A DNA stretch of 45,569 nucleotides from Candidatus Rokuibacteriota bacterium (GTDB lineage Bacteria > Methylomirabilota > Methylomirabilia > Rokubacteriales > CSP1-6), in assembly GCA_003220335.1 (NCBI GenBank), contig QHSB01000081.1, forward strand, positions 1-45,569, written 5' to 3'. The position numbers and the translations under genes were made by a program. The notes beneath the pieces were generated by a model, which saw nothing but the letters and a program-made list of their open reading frames with translations, was not told where the DNA came from and did not search any database. Positions 1-12,237 of the stretch are shown here, piece after piece. The first letter of the stretch is position 1. Every line of letters begins with the position of its first letter.

Positions 1-312
1 GAGAGCACCGGGTTCTTGAAGGTGCTGATGATCGTCGTGTTCTTCGCCGCCGGCTGTCTGGAGATCGTCTCCATTCTCTTTCGGCCGGTTTCACTGAGTT
101 TTCGGCTCTACGGCAACATCTTTGCCGGGGAAAACATGCTGGAGACCATGTCCAGGGTCGTTCCCGCTCTCGGGTGGCTGCTGCCGATACCGTTTTATTT
201 CATGGAACTGCTCGTGGGCTTGGTGCAGGCGCTGGTGTTCATGCTGTTGTGCGCTGTCTTTACTCTCCTCGTTTGTCAGCATGAGGAAAAAGGGAAAGAG
301 GGGGTTCCATGA
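1..312 (+). CDS. atpB: F0F1 ATP synthase subunit a, C-terminal fragment (5' truncated by window)
   Basis: Open in frame from base 1; FRLYGNIFAGENMLETM and the C-terminal TM pattern are typical of subunit a; first gene of an atp operon; ATGA overlap with atpE. Confidence 0.9.
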   Translation, partial: ESTGFLKVLMIVVFFAAGCLEIVSILFRPVSLSFRLYGNIFAGENMLETMSRVVPALGWLLPIPFYFMELLVGLVQALVFMLLCAVFTLLVCQHEEKGKEGVP

Positions 313-497
313 CTGGCAGCCTACACGTTGGTCTGGCGGCGCTCGGCGCTGCCCTCGGTGTTGGTCTGATCGGGATGAAAGCGTCGGACGCAGTGGGACG
401 TAACCCGGGCGCGGCGACCCAGATCCTGGTTCAGTCCATCCTGTCAATTGCCTTCGCCGAAGCGATCGTGTTCTACGCCCTGTTCCTGGTGAGATAG
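309..497 (+). CDS. atpE: F0F1 ATP synthase subunit c (62 aa, short)
   Basis: Two-TM hairpin with GRNPGA loop and FAEAIVFYALFL carboxylate helix. Confidence 0.9.
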   Translation: MTGSLHVGLAALGAALGVGLIGMKASDAVGRNPGAATQILVQSILSIAFAEAIVFYALFLVR

Positions 498-502
498 GCA
501 GA

Positions 503-1009
503 ATGCGTCCCGAGGGGATTCTCGCGACCTTCGGCGTGGACTGGTCTCATCTGCTCGCGCAGGTCATCAGCTTCGGCATCGTTTGTGTGATCCTCTACCG
601 GTTCGCCTATCGCCCCGTCCTCACGATGCTGGACGTGCGGCGTCAACAAATCGCTCTGGGTCTGGCCAATGCCGAGCAGATCAAGGCCGAGCTGGCGCGG
701 ACCGAGGCCCAGCGGCAGGACGTGATGGTGCAGGCGAATGCGCAGGCGAACATCTTGATCGAGGAGGCCCGGGCCGCCGCCGCCCGGGTGCGGGAGCAGC
801 AGACCCAGAAGGCCATCGCGGCCGCGGAACAGATCACGATCAACGCCCGCGAAGCCGCCGCCCGAGAACATGACCGCATGCTCGCCGAACTCAAGCGCGA
901 GGTCGGCCGGCTGGTGGTGCAGGCGACCACCGCGGTGACCGGCAAGATTCTGACGTCAGAAGATCAGCGCAGGCTCGCCGAGGAAACCGCGAGGCGAGTT
1001 GCGGCATAG
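503..1009 (+). CDS. atpF: F0F1 ATP synthase subunit b
   Basis: N-terminal TM followed by a long charged helix; operon position. Confidence 0.88.
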   Translation: MRPEGILATFGVDWSHLLAQVISFGIVCVILYRFAYRPVLTMLDVRRQQIALGLANAEQIKAELARTEAQRQDVMVQANAQANILIEEARAAAARVREQQTQKAIAAAEQITINAREAAAREHDRMLAELKREVGRLVVQATTAVTGKILTSEDQRRLAEETARRVAA

Positions 1010-1012
1010 CCC

Positions 1013-1405
1013 ATGAAGGTCAACAAACGGGCGAAACGCGACGCCAAGCAATTGTTCCACCTTTGCCTGGTGAACCGCTTGCTCGCTGAGAACCGCGTCC
1101 GGCACGTGGTGCAACGCGTTGTCACCGCTGGTCGCCGTGATGGCCCGGCGATCCTTTCACACTTTCGGCGGCTGCTGAGACTGGACCGGGCCCGCCATAC
1201 GGCCATCATCGAGAGCGTCACGGTCGTGCCAGCGGATGTGCAGGCTGCCATCGAGGCGGGTCTCATGCGCCGTTACGGCCCGCACGTCACCACGACCTTC
1301 GCCTACCGCCCGGCGTTGATCGCCGGGGTGCGCATCCAGGTGGGCAGCGACGTGTATGACGGCAGCGTGCAGGCTCGGCTGACAGCGCTCGAAAAGAGTT
1401 TCTAA
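1013..1405 (+). CDS. atpH: F0F1 ATP synthase subunit delta (short, 130 aa)
   Basis: C-terminal [26 protein letters not shown] is the OSCP/delta signature; between atpF and atpA. Confidence 0.85.
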   Translation: MKVNKRAKRDAKQLFHLCLVNRLLAENRVRHVVQRVVTAGRRDGPAILSHFRRLLRLDRARHTAIIESVTVVPADVQAAIEAGLMRRYGPHVTTTFAYRPALIAGVRIQVGSDVYDGSVQARLTALEKSF

Positions 1406-1418
1406 AAAGCGAGGGGCC

Positions 1419-2951
<1,533 letters not shown>

Positions 2952-2969
2952 GCACCGGCACGGTGCGTG

Positions 2970-3842
2970 ATGCCCAGCCCTCGTGACATTCGTCGGCGCA
3001 TCAAGTCCGTCAGGAGCACCGCCCAGATCACCAGAGCGATGCAGATGGTGGCGGCCTCGAAGATGCGCAACGCCCAAGACGCCGCGCTGAGCACCCGCCC
3101 GTTCGGACACTTGCTGTATCGCATGCAACGTGCCGCGACGACTCACGCCTCTGACTTCACCCATCCGCTGCTGGAGACGCGCGAAGTCCGTAAACGCGCC
3201 GTGATCCTGTTCGGCACGGATAAAGGTCTGTGCGGGGCGCTCAACAGCAACCTGTTTCGCGCCGTCATGCAATTCGATCCCGCGACGACCGTGTTCATTG
3301 CCGCCGGGAAGCGGGCGGCCCAGTTCATCGCGCGCACCGACCGTCAATTGGCCGCGGAGTTCACGTTTGCGGACACGCCGCGGTTCGCCGAGGCCCGTCC
3401 GATGGTCGGTTTTGCCCGCGACCTCTTCTTGAAAGGCGACGTCGACCAGGTCCTGATCGTCGCGACGCGGTTCATCAACACGCTGGTCCAGGAACCCGCC
3501 GTGGTGGAGTTTCTGCCGATCGGCGAGATCAAAGGACTGACGATCCCCGACACGGAATCCGACGGAGATCTCGCCGTCGCGGCCGGCGAGGTTCTCTTCG
3601 AGCTCAGCGCAGAGACAGTGCTCGGGTATCTGTTCGGACATTACCTCAACATTTACGTGTACCGCGTCATGCTGGAGGCCAAGGCCAGCGAGCAAAGCGC
3701 CCGCATGGTGGCGATGCAGAACGCCACGGACAGCGCGGCCAGCCTCATCAAGGACCTGACGCTCGCATACAACAATTTGCGTCAGGGCAATATCACCAAG
3801 GAGCTCCTGGAAATCGCCGGCGGCCAACTGGGCAACGCCTAA
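2970..3842 (+). CDS. atpG: F0F1 ATP synthase subunit gamma
   Basis: MPSPRDIRRRIKSVRSTAQITRAMQMVAASKM N-terminus; GTG at 2967 is an alternative start. Confidence 0.95.
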   Translation: MPSPRDIRRRIKSVRSTAQITRAMQMVAASKMRNAQDAALSTRPFGHLLYRMQRAATTHASDFTHPLLETREVRKRAVILFGTDKGLCGALNSNLFRAVMQFDPATTVFIAAGKRAAQFIARTDRQLAAEFTFADTPRFAEARPMVGFARDLFLKGDVDQVLIVATRFINTLVQEPAVVEFLPIGEIKGLTIPDTESDGDLAVAAGEVLFELSAETVLGYLFGHYLNIYVYRVMLEAKASEQSARMVAMQNATDSAASLIKDLTLAYNNLRQGNITKELLEIAGGQLGNA

Positions 3843-3861
3843 CGGACATGAACACAGGTGA

Positions 3862-5268
<1,407 letters not shown>

Positions 5269-5283
5269 GGGATCGGACGCGAT

Positions 5284-5697
5284 ATGGCCACCACCACGCT
5301 GAAGCTGGAGATCGTCACGCCGGCCGGCACGGTGTACTCCGAGGACGTGGAGATGGTCACCCTGCCCGGCGTGGCCGGCCAGATGGGGATCTATCCACGA
5401 CACGTCTCGCTGATGACGCAACTGGTGCCGGGCGAAATGATCGTGCGCAAGGAGGGCCGTGATGTGTTCATCGCCACGGGCGAGGGACTCATCGAAGTCA
5501 CCGGCCGACGCGTGGCCATCCTGACGGACCTCGCCATTCCGGCCGACCGCATCGACGAACTGAAGGCGGAGGAAGCGCGGCAGCGCGCCGAAGCCCGTCT
5601 GCGGGAAAAGCTCTCGGACGAAGAAATCGCATCGGTCAACGGTTCGCTCGCCCGCTCCCTGGCGCAATTGCGCGTCAAACGACGCCGCCAGATCTGA
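5284..5697 (+). CDS. atpC: F0F1 ATP synthase subunit epsilon
   Basis: LKLEIVTPAGTVYSEDVEMVTLPGVAGQMGI N-terminus; last gene of atp operon. Confidence 0.93.
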   Translation: MATTTLKLEIVTPAGTVYSEDVEMVTLPGVAGQMGIYPRHVSLMTQLVPGEMIVRKEGRDVFIATGEGLIEVTGRRVAILTDLAIPADRIDELKAEEARQRAEARLREKLSDEEIASVNGSLARSLAQLRVKRRRQI

Positions 5698-6002
5698 TCC
5701 CGGGTCGCCGCGAGCGGGATCCCGCGAGCCGGGTCTGGGCCGAGCCTCGCCCAACGATCGTGTCCGCGCCGGCTTCCACGACGTCGAGGATCGGCGTCCC
5801 TCCCTATAGTGGCGGGTGACCTCACCGCCACGCTGTTCCATGGTCGTCGGCTGAGGCTGCTGCCGGCAGCTGGCGCGGAAAGGCTGGCCGCGCTCAGCCT
5901 GAGAAAATCTCGCGGCCATGGCCGCCGCGCGGCCGCGCTCAGCGCCGGAACGAGTCCAGCGCTGAGTCTTTTAATCCATCTAGAGGCGCGAGGCCGGCGT
6001 TC

Positions 6003-6641
6003 TCAGGACCCCGGTGGTGGAGCCGACTGCACGTAGACCAGACCGTTCGCCCCATAGGCTTGCGTGTACCAGGTCGATCCGCATTTGGAATACGTGACCT
6101 CTCCAACGGGCACCGACGTCGGACTGGCGCACGGCGCAGCGGCGGGCGGCAGCGGTGTCGCCGCCGGGGTCGCGAACTGCGACGATGGCACGGCAGCTGC
6201 CGGCGGTGGGGCCGCGACCGCCGACGCCGCAGCAGCAGCGGTTCCGGCAACGAGCGCGCCGGTTGCCGCGACAGCGAGTCCTTTGCCCTCGTCCCAGTGC
6301 TCGTCCTCGTAAACCTCCTGGCGGCTGGACTGCGCGCTCGAACGGGACTGCTGCCGACTCGCCTGCGCGCCGGCGCGCGAGTCCTGACGGGCCGCCTGGT
6401 TCTCGCCCGTGTCCCGAGCGCGGGTCTGCTGCGCTGGGGCGCCCGACGAGCGCGATGACAAGCCGCCGCTGGCGGCCGGGCCTTCGCGTGAGAATCCTCC
6501 GCCGGCGCTGCCGGCTGCGCCTCCGGCCGCGCGGCCGCCGCGCGCGGCTCCACGCTGAGCGTGGCCGTCGTTCGCGATCGTTCCGATGAGGCTCACAGTG
6601 AGCCCGGTGGCACAGACAATCGGCCAGAATCGACGTGTCAT
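6003..6641 (-). CDS. Secreted Ala/Gly/Ser-rich protein with Cys-containing C-terminal motif (YSKCGSTWYTQAYGANGLVYVQ)
   Basis: N-terminal signal-like segment MTRRFWPIVCATGLTVSLIGTIANDGHAQ; ATGA overlap with upstream DUF2092 gene. Confidence 0.65.
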   Translation of the reverse strand: MTRRFWPIVCATGLTVSLIGTIANDGHAQRGAARGGRAAGGAAGSAGGGFSREGPAASGGLSSRSSGAPAQQTRARDTGENQAARQDSRAGAQASRQQSRSSAQSSRQEVYEDEHWDEGKGLAVAATGALVAGTAAAAASAVAAPPPAAAVPSSQFATPAATPLPPAAAPCASPTSVPVGEVTYSKCGSTWYTQAYGANGLVYVQSAPPPGS

Positions 6642-7453
6642 CACTTCACTCCCTTCTTTGCCGAAGCGCCGCCGGGGCGAGGCGCCGCCTGCGCCAGCGC
6701 GGTCGCAAAGGGAATCTTGCTCGTGTTCGCCGGAGGCGTGAACGTGAACAGAGAGTCCGCAGGCCTTGCAGTCAGGTTCCAGGCGGAGAACTGAGCTCGA
6801 AACTCGGGCTGGCCCCGCGCGGCAGGATAGGTCAGCACGATGCGCTGGGGCAGCGGCTGCTCGCCGTCGCTGATCCATACCTGGAAGTTCACGCTGTCCG
6901 TCCGCCCGATGAGGTGGTGGGCGGGGCTTCCCAGGATCCCGGTCTTCTCCACGTATTCCACTGATCGAACCCTGCCATCGAGCTCAATTGCCGCGCGGCT
7001 CAAGAAGAGCGCGGCCAGCGGCAGGCGCATGCCGAGATCGCGGACGAAGTACACGAGGGTGTCGTCGACTCCGCCGGGCTGAGCGGCCCGGGCATATGCC
7101 CGACTCGACTCGTCGAAGGCGCTGATCTCCTTGCCGTCGAAGACGACCAGGGTGCGCGCCCCGCTGCTCTTTTCCGCCTCCATACGCAGGCGGTCCGGGC
7201 GACTGAGGGTGAGCGTGCGTATCTCGTTCCACTCGACCTTTTGCCCGGACGCCTGGACCGTGTCGTAGGCGCTATGCACGGTCACGCTCAATCGCGGTGT
7301 CTTGCCAATGAGGTCCGCCATCCTGAGGAGCAGCGCCCGCGCATCGGACGGCGACTGGCCGGGCGTCTGGGCGTCGGAGGGACCGACGGTCAACACGAAC
7401 GCCGCGCACAGGAACGCCGCCACCCATACTTTCCAGCTCGTTTGCCTGCGCAT
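6641..7453 (-). CDS. DUF2092-family periplasmic protein
   Basis: Signal peptide MRRQTSWKVWVAAFLCAAFVLTVGPSDAQ; LolA-like outer-membrane-precursor-binding pattern (LSRPDRLRMEAEKSSGARTLVVFDGKEISAFD). Confidence 0.75.
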   Translation of the reverse strand: MRRQTSWKVWVAAFLCAAFVLTVGPSDAQTPGQSPSDARALLLRMADLIGKTPRLSVTVHSAYDTVQASGQKVEWNEIRTLTLSRPDRLRMEAEKSSGARTLVVFDGKEISAFDESSRAYARAAQPGGVDDTLVYFVRDLGMRLPLAALFLSRAAIELDGRVRSVEYVEKTGILGSPAHHLIGRTDSVNFQVWISDGEQPLPQRIVLTYPAARGQPEFRAQFSAWNLTARPADSLFTFTPPANTSKIPFATALAQAAPRPGGASAKKGVK

Positions 7454-7782
7454 CGTTCGAACTCCTTTCCAGAGAGGTCTCGATCTCCGTGGTCGCTGTC
7501 CGAGCGGACTCGCCCAGCGCACGCCTACAGCTATGTCATGGCCGCGCGCCGCAATCGATTGGACGTTCGTCGTATATCCGAGGATGTGCTCGCCTTGCAG
7601 TGATGGGCGAATCGCGTTGTTAGTTGCTCAGGCCCGCACTCCAGCGATATCCGCGCGATCAGCGCCACCCGCACACGAGACATCGGCCGCATGTCGGCCT
7701 CCTACTGCGCGCGCGATCGCTCAAACGTGGGGCGTCATTCGACGGCACGTCGGCACGACCGCGTAGGCATTTCAAGCGATTG

Positions 7783-7848
7783 TCAACTGGACCCAACGAG
7801 CGAAACGACGACAATATTCTGCGGCTCGGTGAATCGGGGTTTCTTCAT
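7783..7848 (-). pseudogene. Possible remnant of an IS3-family orfA (first ~10 codons)
   Basis: 21-codon ORF MKKPRFTEPQNIVVVSLVGSS after AGGATCGCG; MKKxRFTExQ resembles IS3 orfA starts, then diverges and stops. Confidence 0.35.
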
Positions 7849-7944
7849 CGCGATCCTCCCGTCCCGGTAGAGGACCGCAAGTCGGAGTCACGTCCTCAAG
7901 CTAAAGACGGTCCCGTTTCGTAGGGGCAGGTCCGCTCAAGCGAT

Positions 7945-9045
7945 TTATCCGACTGCGTGCGGAACTGGCGTGTCTTCTCCAGCCAAGAGCACCTCGATCG
8001 CAAAGACGCAGCCCTTACCGGGTAGATTGCGAAAGTGGATGTCCCCTCCCTGCATTCTGACTGCCTTGCGAGCGATCGAGAGGCCCAGGCCGAGACCTGT
8101 CCGGTCGTTCTTGCGCCGGTCAGCGAACGCCTTGAACGGGTCGTCTGTGCCGTCGGGAATGCCGCCGCACTCGTCCTCCACTTCGATACGCACGCGCCGA
8201 TCTTTGCTCAGTCCACGGAGCACCACGCGCCCGCCGGCGTGCGTGTACTTGAACGCATTGTTCAACAGGTTCATCACTGCGGACGCGAGGAGCTGCGGGT
8301 CGGCGTCGACGGACAACCGCGGGTCCCCCTCATCGAGGGCGAATTGCACGGCGCGGCTCTCGGCCTGCAGGTGGGCAGCAATGGCGATTTCACTCAGGAA
8401 AGCGGTGACCGACACCCGCTCGCTCCGCTGGATGTTGGCCGCGATCCGCACGTCGGAGAGTGTGTTGTCGACAAGGTCACGCAGGCTCATGAGGCTGCGG
8501 CCCAACACAGTCCCGGTACTTCCGTTGATGGCGACGGTTCCGCGTTTCAACATATGGAATGCGAGGAGCGCGGTGCTGACGATGTCGCGAATTTCGTGAG
8601 CCAGTTGTCCGGATCGTTCGATTTCTTCGGTTGATCTCAAGTCGGCGGTAAGGCGCGCATGCTCCGTCACGGCTTCCGCGATCGCGGTGTCGAGGCAGCG
8701 ATTCAGAGTGTGGAATTCTCCGCTCGTGATCGGCAGGTGCTGCTCCACGGCGACCTCCGTGATGGCTTGGCAGATGTCGCCGTAATCGTGGACGACCTGA
8801 GAAATGTTGAACCCCAGCGCCCGCAACTCACGCCCATGCTTCACAGCTGAAGCAGCGATCGCTTTCTGGGAGAACGGCGTTGGCGTCGTTTCCCACCGGA
8901 GAGTCTCGGTGAGCTGGGTCAGGAACAGCGGGACTCCATGCTCCAGCTCACTCGTCGACACAAGCGGCCACGGCCGATCGGTGAGTTTCCCCCTCGCCCT
9001 TGCGATGATTTCGTCGCGGTAGGTCGTGATGAATTCGTGGAGCAT
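7945..9045 (-). CDS. Sensor histidine kinase (no obvious TM)
   Basis: GQLAHEIRDIVSTALLAF H-box-like; NLLNNAFKYTHAGG N-box, DECGGIPDG, GLGLGLSIARKAVRMQGG G-boxes; start taken at MLHEFI. Confidence 0.85.
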   Translation of the reverse strand: MLHEFITTYRDEIIARARGKLTDRPWPLVSTSELEHGVPLFLTQLTETLRWETTPTPFSQKAIAASAVKHGRELRALGFNISQVVHDYGDICQAITEVAVEQHLPITSGEFHTLNRCLDTAIAEAVTEHARLTADLRSTEEIERSGQLAHEIRDIVSTALLAFHMLKRGTVAINGSTGTVLGRSLMSLRDLVDNTLSDVRIAANIQRSERVSVTAFLSEIAIAAHLQAESRAVQFALDEGDPRLSVDADPQLLASAVMNLLNNAFKYTHAGGRVVLRGLSKDRRVRIEVEDECGGIPDGTDDPFKAFADRRKNDRTGLGLGLSIARKAVRMQGGDIHFRNLPGKGCVFAIEVLLAGEDTPVPHAVG

Positions 9046-9121
9046 TGACACCTCGTTGAGTGAGAAACGCCAGTTCGATAACGGTGCGCGCGTCCGTTGT
9101 CGTGCCCACTGTCCGGAGGGC

Positions 9122-9322
9122 TCAACGTCGCTTTCTGTCGACCGAACGTGCCGGCACGCGACCGGGCCGACTCTTTGTAGAGGTGGATTCGACAATCACG
9201 TCGTCAGTTCCAGCCTCTTCATTCTTGGAAACGTCTGCCTCGGCAACCTTCTTCACGACCTCGACGGGAATCTGCTCGAAATGAGTTCGGGGCCTCCGCA
9301 CTGCCTGGCTCTTTTTCGTCAT
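9122..9322 (-). CDS. Hypothetical small charged protein
   Basis: 66-aa ORF, non-GC-artefact composition. Confidence 0.4.
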   Translation of the reverse strand: MTKKSQAVRRPRTHFEQIPVEVVKKVAEADVSKNEEAGTDDVIVESTSTKSRPGRVPARSVDRKRR

Positions 9323-9549
9323 GCGGTGACCGTACCAGGGCGCGCGTCATACGGGTGACCCCTTTAGCATCGGCTCACGTGCTGGATTAGCGGGTCTTGT
9401 CCCGACGTGTTCGGAGCGTCTCGTCAGGCCCGGGTAGAGGCGGGCGGCTTCTGTAATGCGCCGACGCGTATACTTGCGGGACTCGTTGCCAGAGGATACT
9501 ATTAGGTCACGCTACTTTAACGTTAGCGTATCGCCCAAAGAGGTGGGCC

Positions 9550-9831
9550 ATGGGCCGTGGAAGCAAGAAGGTCCCGATGAACTTCAAAGGCATGCCGCTG
9601 GCCGATGTTCCGCAAGGTCGCAATGGAAAGCACAAAGCGGTTGTGACCAGGATTCTCTCTGATCTCGATCAGGTACAGAGAGGCGTCGCGCTCAAGGTGC
9701 CACTGGCACAATTGACGGACAGCAAGGAAAGGGTTCGGTCAGCGCTGAATCGTGCGACCCGGAAAGGCGGGCGCAACGTTGCCACCGCCAGCGATGGCAC
9801 GTTCTTGTATGTGTGGAATGAAACATCGTAG
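9550..9831 (+). CDS. Hypothetical small protein
   Basis: 93-aa ORF MGRGSKKVPMNFKGMPLADVPQGRNGKHKAVV..., balanced composition, in accessory patch. Confidence 0.55.
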   Translation: MGRGSKKVPMNFKGMPLADVPQGRNGKHKAVVTRILSDLDQVQRGVALKVPLAQLTDSKERVRSALNRATRKGGRNVATASDGTFLYVWNETS

Positions 9832-9979
9832 ACGAGGGCCGATCAGCTCACTTCTGAAGGCGGCGTCGGCGTGTTCGGCGGTGTCGCTCTCTCTGCGGCG
9901 GCGGGCGCGGTGCTGGCTTCAGCGGCGCTGGAGGCAGCGCCGCTTCGTCCTGCGGCGACACCCGCCGCAGTTCACGGGG

Positions 9980-10474
9980 ATGCGTCGAGAATCGGTCGCT
10001 GGCTTGCGGGTCCGCAACTTCTCGCCTGACTGGGGACTGCGTGGCGTGCCGGTGAAAGGCGGCAAGACACGCGATATTCCTCTGCCCACCGTTGTCCGTC
10101 AATATCTCGGGCAGTACATCGACAATATCGTCGCGAAGGAGAATGATCCGCTCACTGCTGACACGCCGATCTTCTGGTCCACCTACGGCCGGCGGCATGT
10201 CGGAACGATCTGGCGGCCGATGACAGGGAAAAACATCTGGCGACTCTGCAAAGTGTACGGTCGCCTCATCGGTTACCCGATGTTGAAGCCGCACGACCTA
10301 CGGCACGGGGTGGCGATGGAGGTGTACTCAGAACATCACGACTTAGAGCAGGTGCGCGCCCTGCTCGGCCACACGCGCATCGAGACGACGCAGGTGTACG
10401 CGCAGATCCAGCCGCATCAGCTGAAAGCGGCGGTGAACTTCTACGAATCGAAAGCGCTGGAGGTGTTGAGTTAG
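9980..10474 (+). pseudogene. Tyrosine recombinase/integrase, C-terminal catalytic remnant
   Basis: TGMRRESVAGLRVRNF...KGGKTRDIPLP...LKPHDLRHGVAMEVY...LGHTRIETTQVYAQI gives R, HxxR, H and Y catalytic positions; no recognisable N-terminal domain upstream. Confidence 0.75.
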
Positions 10475-10555
10475 CGGGAAGAGACGCGCTACGTGTTTGA
10501 GGAAGTTTTGAAAGTTCCTAAAACACGACGGCGTTAAACATCAACGAAATTACCT

Positions 10556-10631
10556 TGGTGGCCCCAACGGGATTCGAACCCGTGTTTCAGCCTTGAGAGG
10601 GCCGTGTCCTGGGCCTCTAGACGATGGGGCC
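10556..10631 (-). tRNA. tRNA-Glu (anticodon CTC), CCA encoded
   Basis: Reverse complement GGCCCCATCGTCTAGAGGCCCAGGACACGGCCCTCTCAAGGCTGAAACACGGGTTCGAATCCCGTTGGGGCCACCA folds as a cloverleaf; loop CTCTCAA. Confidence 0.95.
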
Positions 10632-10648
10632 GCCCAATGCGCGGCGAG

Positions 10649-10722
10649 TGGCTGGGGGAGGAGGACTCGAACCCCCGTTACCGGGGCCAGAACCCGGCGT
10701 CCTACCGCTAGACGATCCCCCA
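10649..10722 (-). tRNA. tRNA-Gln (anticodon CTG), CCA encoded
   Basis: Reverse complement TGGGGGATCGTCTAGCGGTAGGACGCCGGGTTCTGGCCCCGGTAACGGGGGTTCGAGTCCTCCTCCCCCAGCCA; loop TTCTGGC. Confidence 0.95.
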
Positions 10723-10867
10723 GGATCACCGCAACGACGCACGATTAGACCATGCGATCACCGAGGGGTCAACGCGCCTGTCGCACCGGCATGCGCGCGT
10801 TGACCGCCGTGCGCTTCGTGTGTTCTGCTGAGGCCGCCATCATCCCCTGAACCGTGAGGAGGTGTGC

Positions 10868-11704
10868 ATGCGAAGCCTTCGGGTGGGCGCGGCGTCACTG
10901 TGTGCGGTGCTGCTGGCGACGAGCGGCGCCGGCGCGCAGGAACGCAAGGCGCCGGAGCGGACCGATGTATCGCCTGCGCCGGAGCGCGAGCATTTCCAGT
11001 TGAAGGTCGGTGCGGGCTACGACCAGGGCGATTTCGGCACCAAGGACACCACGCGCAGCTTCTATGCGCCGGTGACCTTTCGCTATCTCGGCGAGCGGTT
11101 CGACGTCGGCGTGACGGCGTCGCTGATCTATCTCGACACGGACACGAGCGTGGTCGTGGTCGATGGCCAGCCCACGCAGTCGGATCGGCAGCGGCGCAGC
11201 AAGGACGCCGGCTTCGGCGATCTCTACTTCAAGGGCCGCTACTTTCTCGTCGACGATGCGGGGCCGGATTCGCTCTTCCCCGGCCTCGCGCCCTTCGTCA
11301 AGATCAAGGCCCCGACCGCCGACGCGGACAAAGGATTGGGCACGGGCGAATGGGACGGCGGCTTCGGCCTCGAGTGGGACAAGCGTTTCCGTGAGTTCTT
11401 CCTGCTGGGCGACGTGAGCTACACCTTCATGGGATCTCCGCCGCACCAGGATTTCCGCGATCGGCCGGCGTTCAGCATCGGCATCGGCCGGCAATTCACG
11501 CCCGTCATCGCGGGGACCGTCATGCTCGACTGGCGGCGCTCGATCGTGGCCGGGGGTGACAACGCGGTGGAGTTGACGGGCATCGTGCAGTACCGCCTCA
11601 CGCCCACCGTCATCGTCTCGCCGTACGCGTTCGTGGGCCTGACCGACGGCAGCCCCGATTTCGGCCTCGGCGTCGAGGTGTCCTGGAAGTTCGGGCGCTA
11701 CTGA
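10868..11704 (+). CDS. Outer-membrane beta-barrel-like protein (phenol-pathway transporter-like)
   Basis: Signal peptide MRSLRVGAASLCAVLLATSGAGAQ; alternating aromatic beta-strand pattern ending ...VEVSWKFGRY. Confidence 0.7.
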   Translation: MRSLRVGAASLCAVLLATSGAGAQERKAPERTDVSPAPEREHFQLKVGAGYDQGDFGTKDTTRSFYAPVTFRYLGERFDVGVTASLIYLDTDTSVVVVDGQPTQSDRQRRSKDAGFGDLYFKGRYFLVDDAGPDSLFPGLAPFVKIKAPTADADKGLGTGEWDGGFGLEWDKRFREFFLLGDVSYTFMGSPPHQDFRDRPAFSIGIGRQFTPVIAGTVMLDWRRSIVAGGDNAVELTGIVQYRLTPTVIVSPYAFVGLTDGSPDFGLGVEVSWKFGRY

Positions 11705-11819
11705 GCGCGGTGATGCGGGCTGCGGACAATCCGCAGCCCGCGTCACAGTCCGCCCGCGAAACCGGCAGCAAACTGCACGCCGCGGCGGTCTGGCGCACCG
11801 GTTGCACCTGACGGAGGAC

Positions 11820-12206
11820 ATGGACGCCTTCGCCCGCTATGCGCTGTTCGGCTGCGTGCTGGCGAGCGGCTTCGGGGGCATCGCCGTCTGCGCCGTCGGC
11901 TTCAAATACGGCCTGACTCCGCCGGCCGAGGACGATCCGATCGCGCTGACACACCGGCGACTGTTCGCCACCCATCTCGCGCACGCCTTTGCCGTCGTGG
12001 CGTTCGCGCTCACGGCGATGCTGGCCGGGGTGGTGCTCATGCTCGATCGCCCCGCCACGCGCGCGACAGCCGGCCAGCAGCCCGACGCGCAGGCGGTCGA
12101 GCGACGGCTCGACGGCGTGGAAGCGCTTGTCAGGCAGATGACAGAGACGCTGGAGCGCACCATTCACCGTTTTGACAAAGTCGAGGCGCCCGCGTCTCGA
12201 CGCTGA
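11820..12206 (+). CDS. Small membrane protein with two predicted TMs
   Basis: MDAFARYALFGCVLASGFGGIAVCAVGFKYGLT and second TM; paralog-like to the next gene's N-terminus. Confidence 0.6.
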   Translation: MDAFARYALFGCVLASGFGGIAVCAVGFKYGLTPPAEDDPIALTHRRLFATHLAHAFAVVAFALTAMLAGVVLMLDRPATRATAGQQPDAQAVERRLDGVEALVRQMTETLERTIHRFDKVEAPASRR

Positions 12207-12237
12207 TGTCGGCCCGCCGCTTGCTCACACAGGCGGT

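Noticed and set aside
5696-5721. GATCCCG...CGGGATC hairpin after atpC as a terminator
   Set aside because: 12-nt loop and no U-tract; too weak to list
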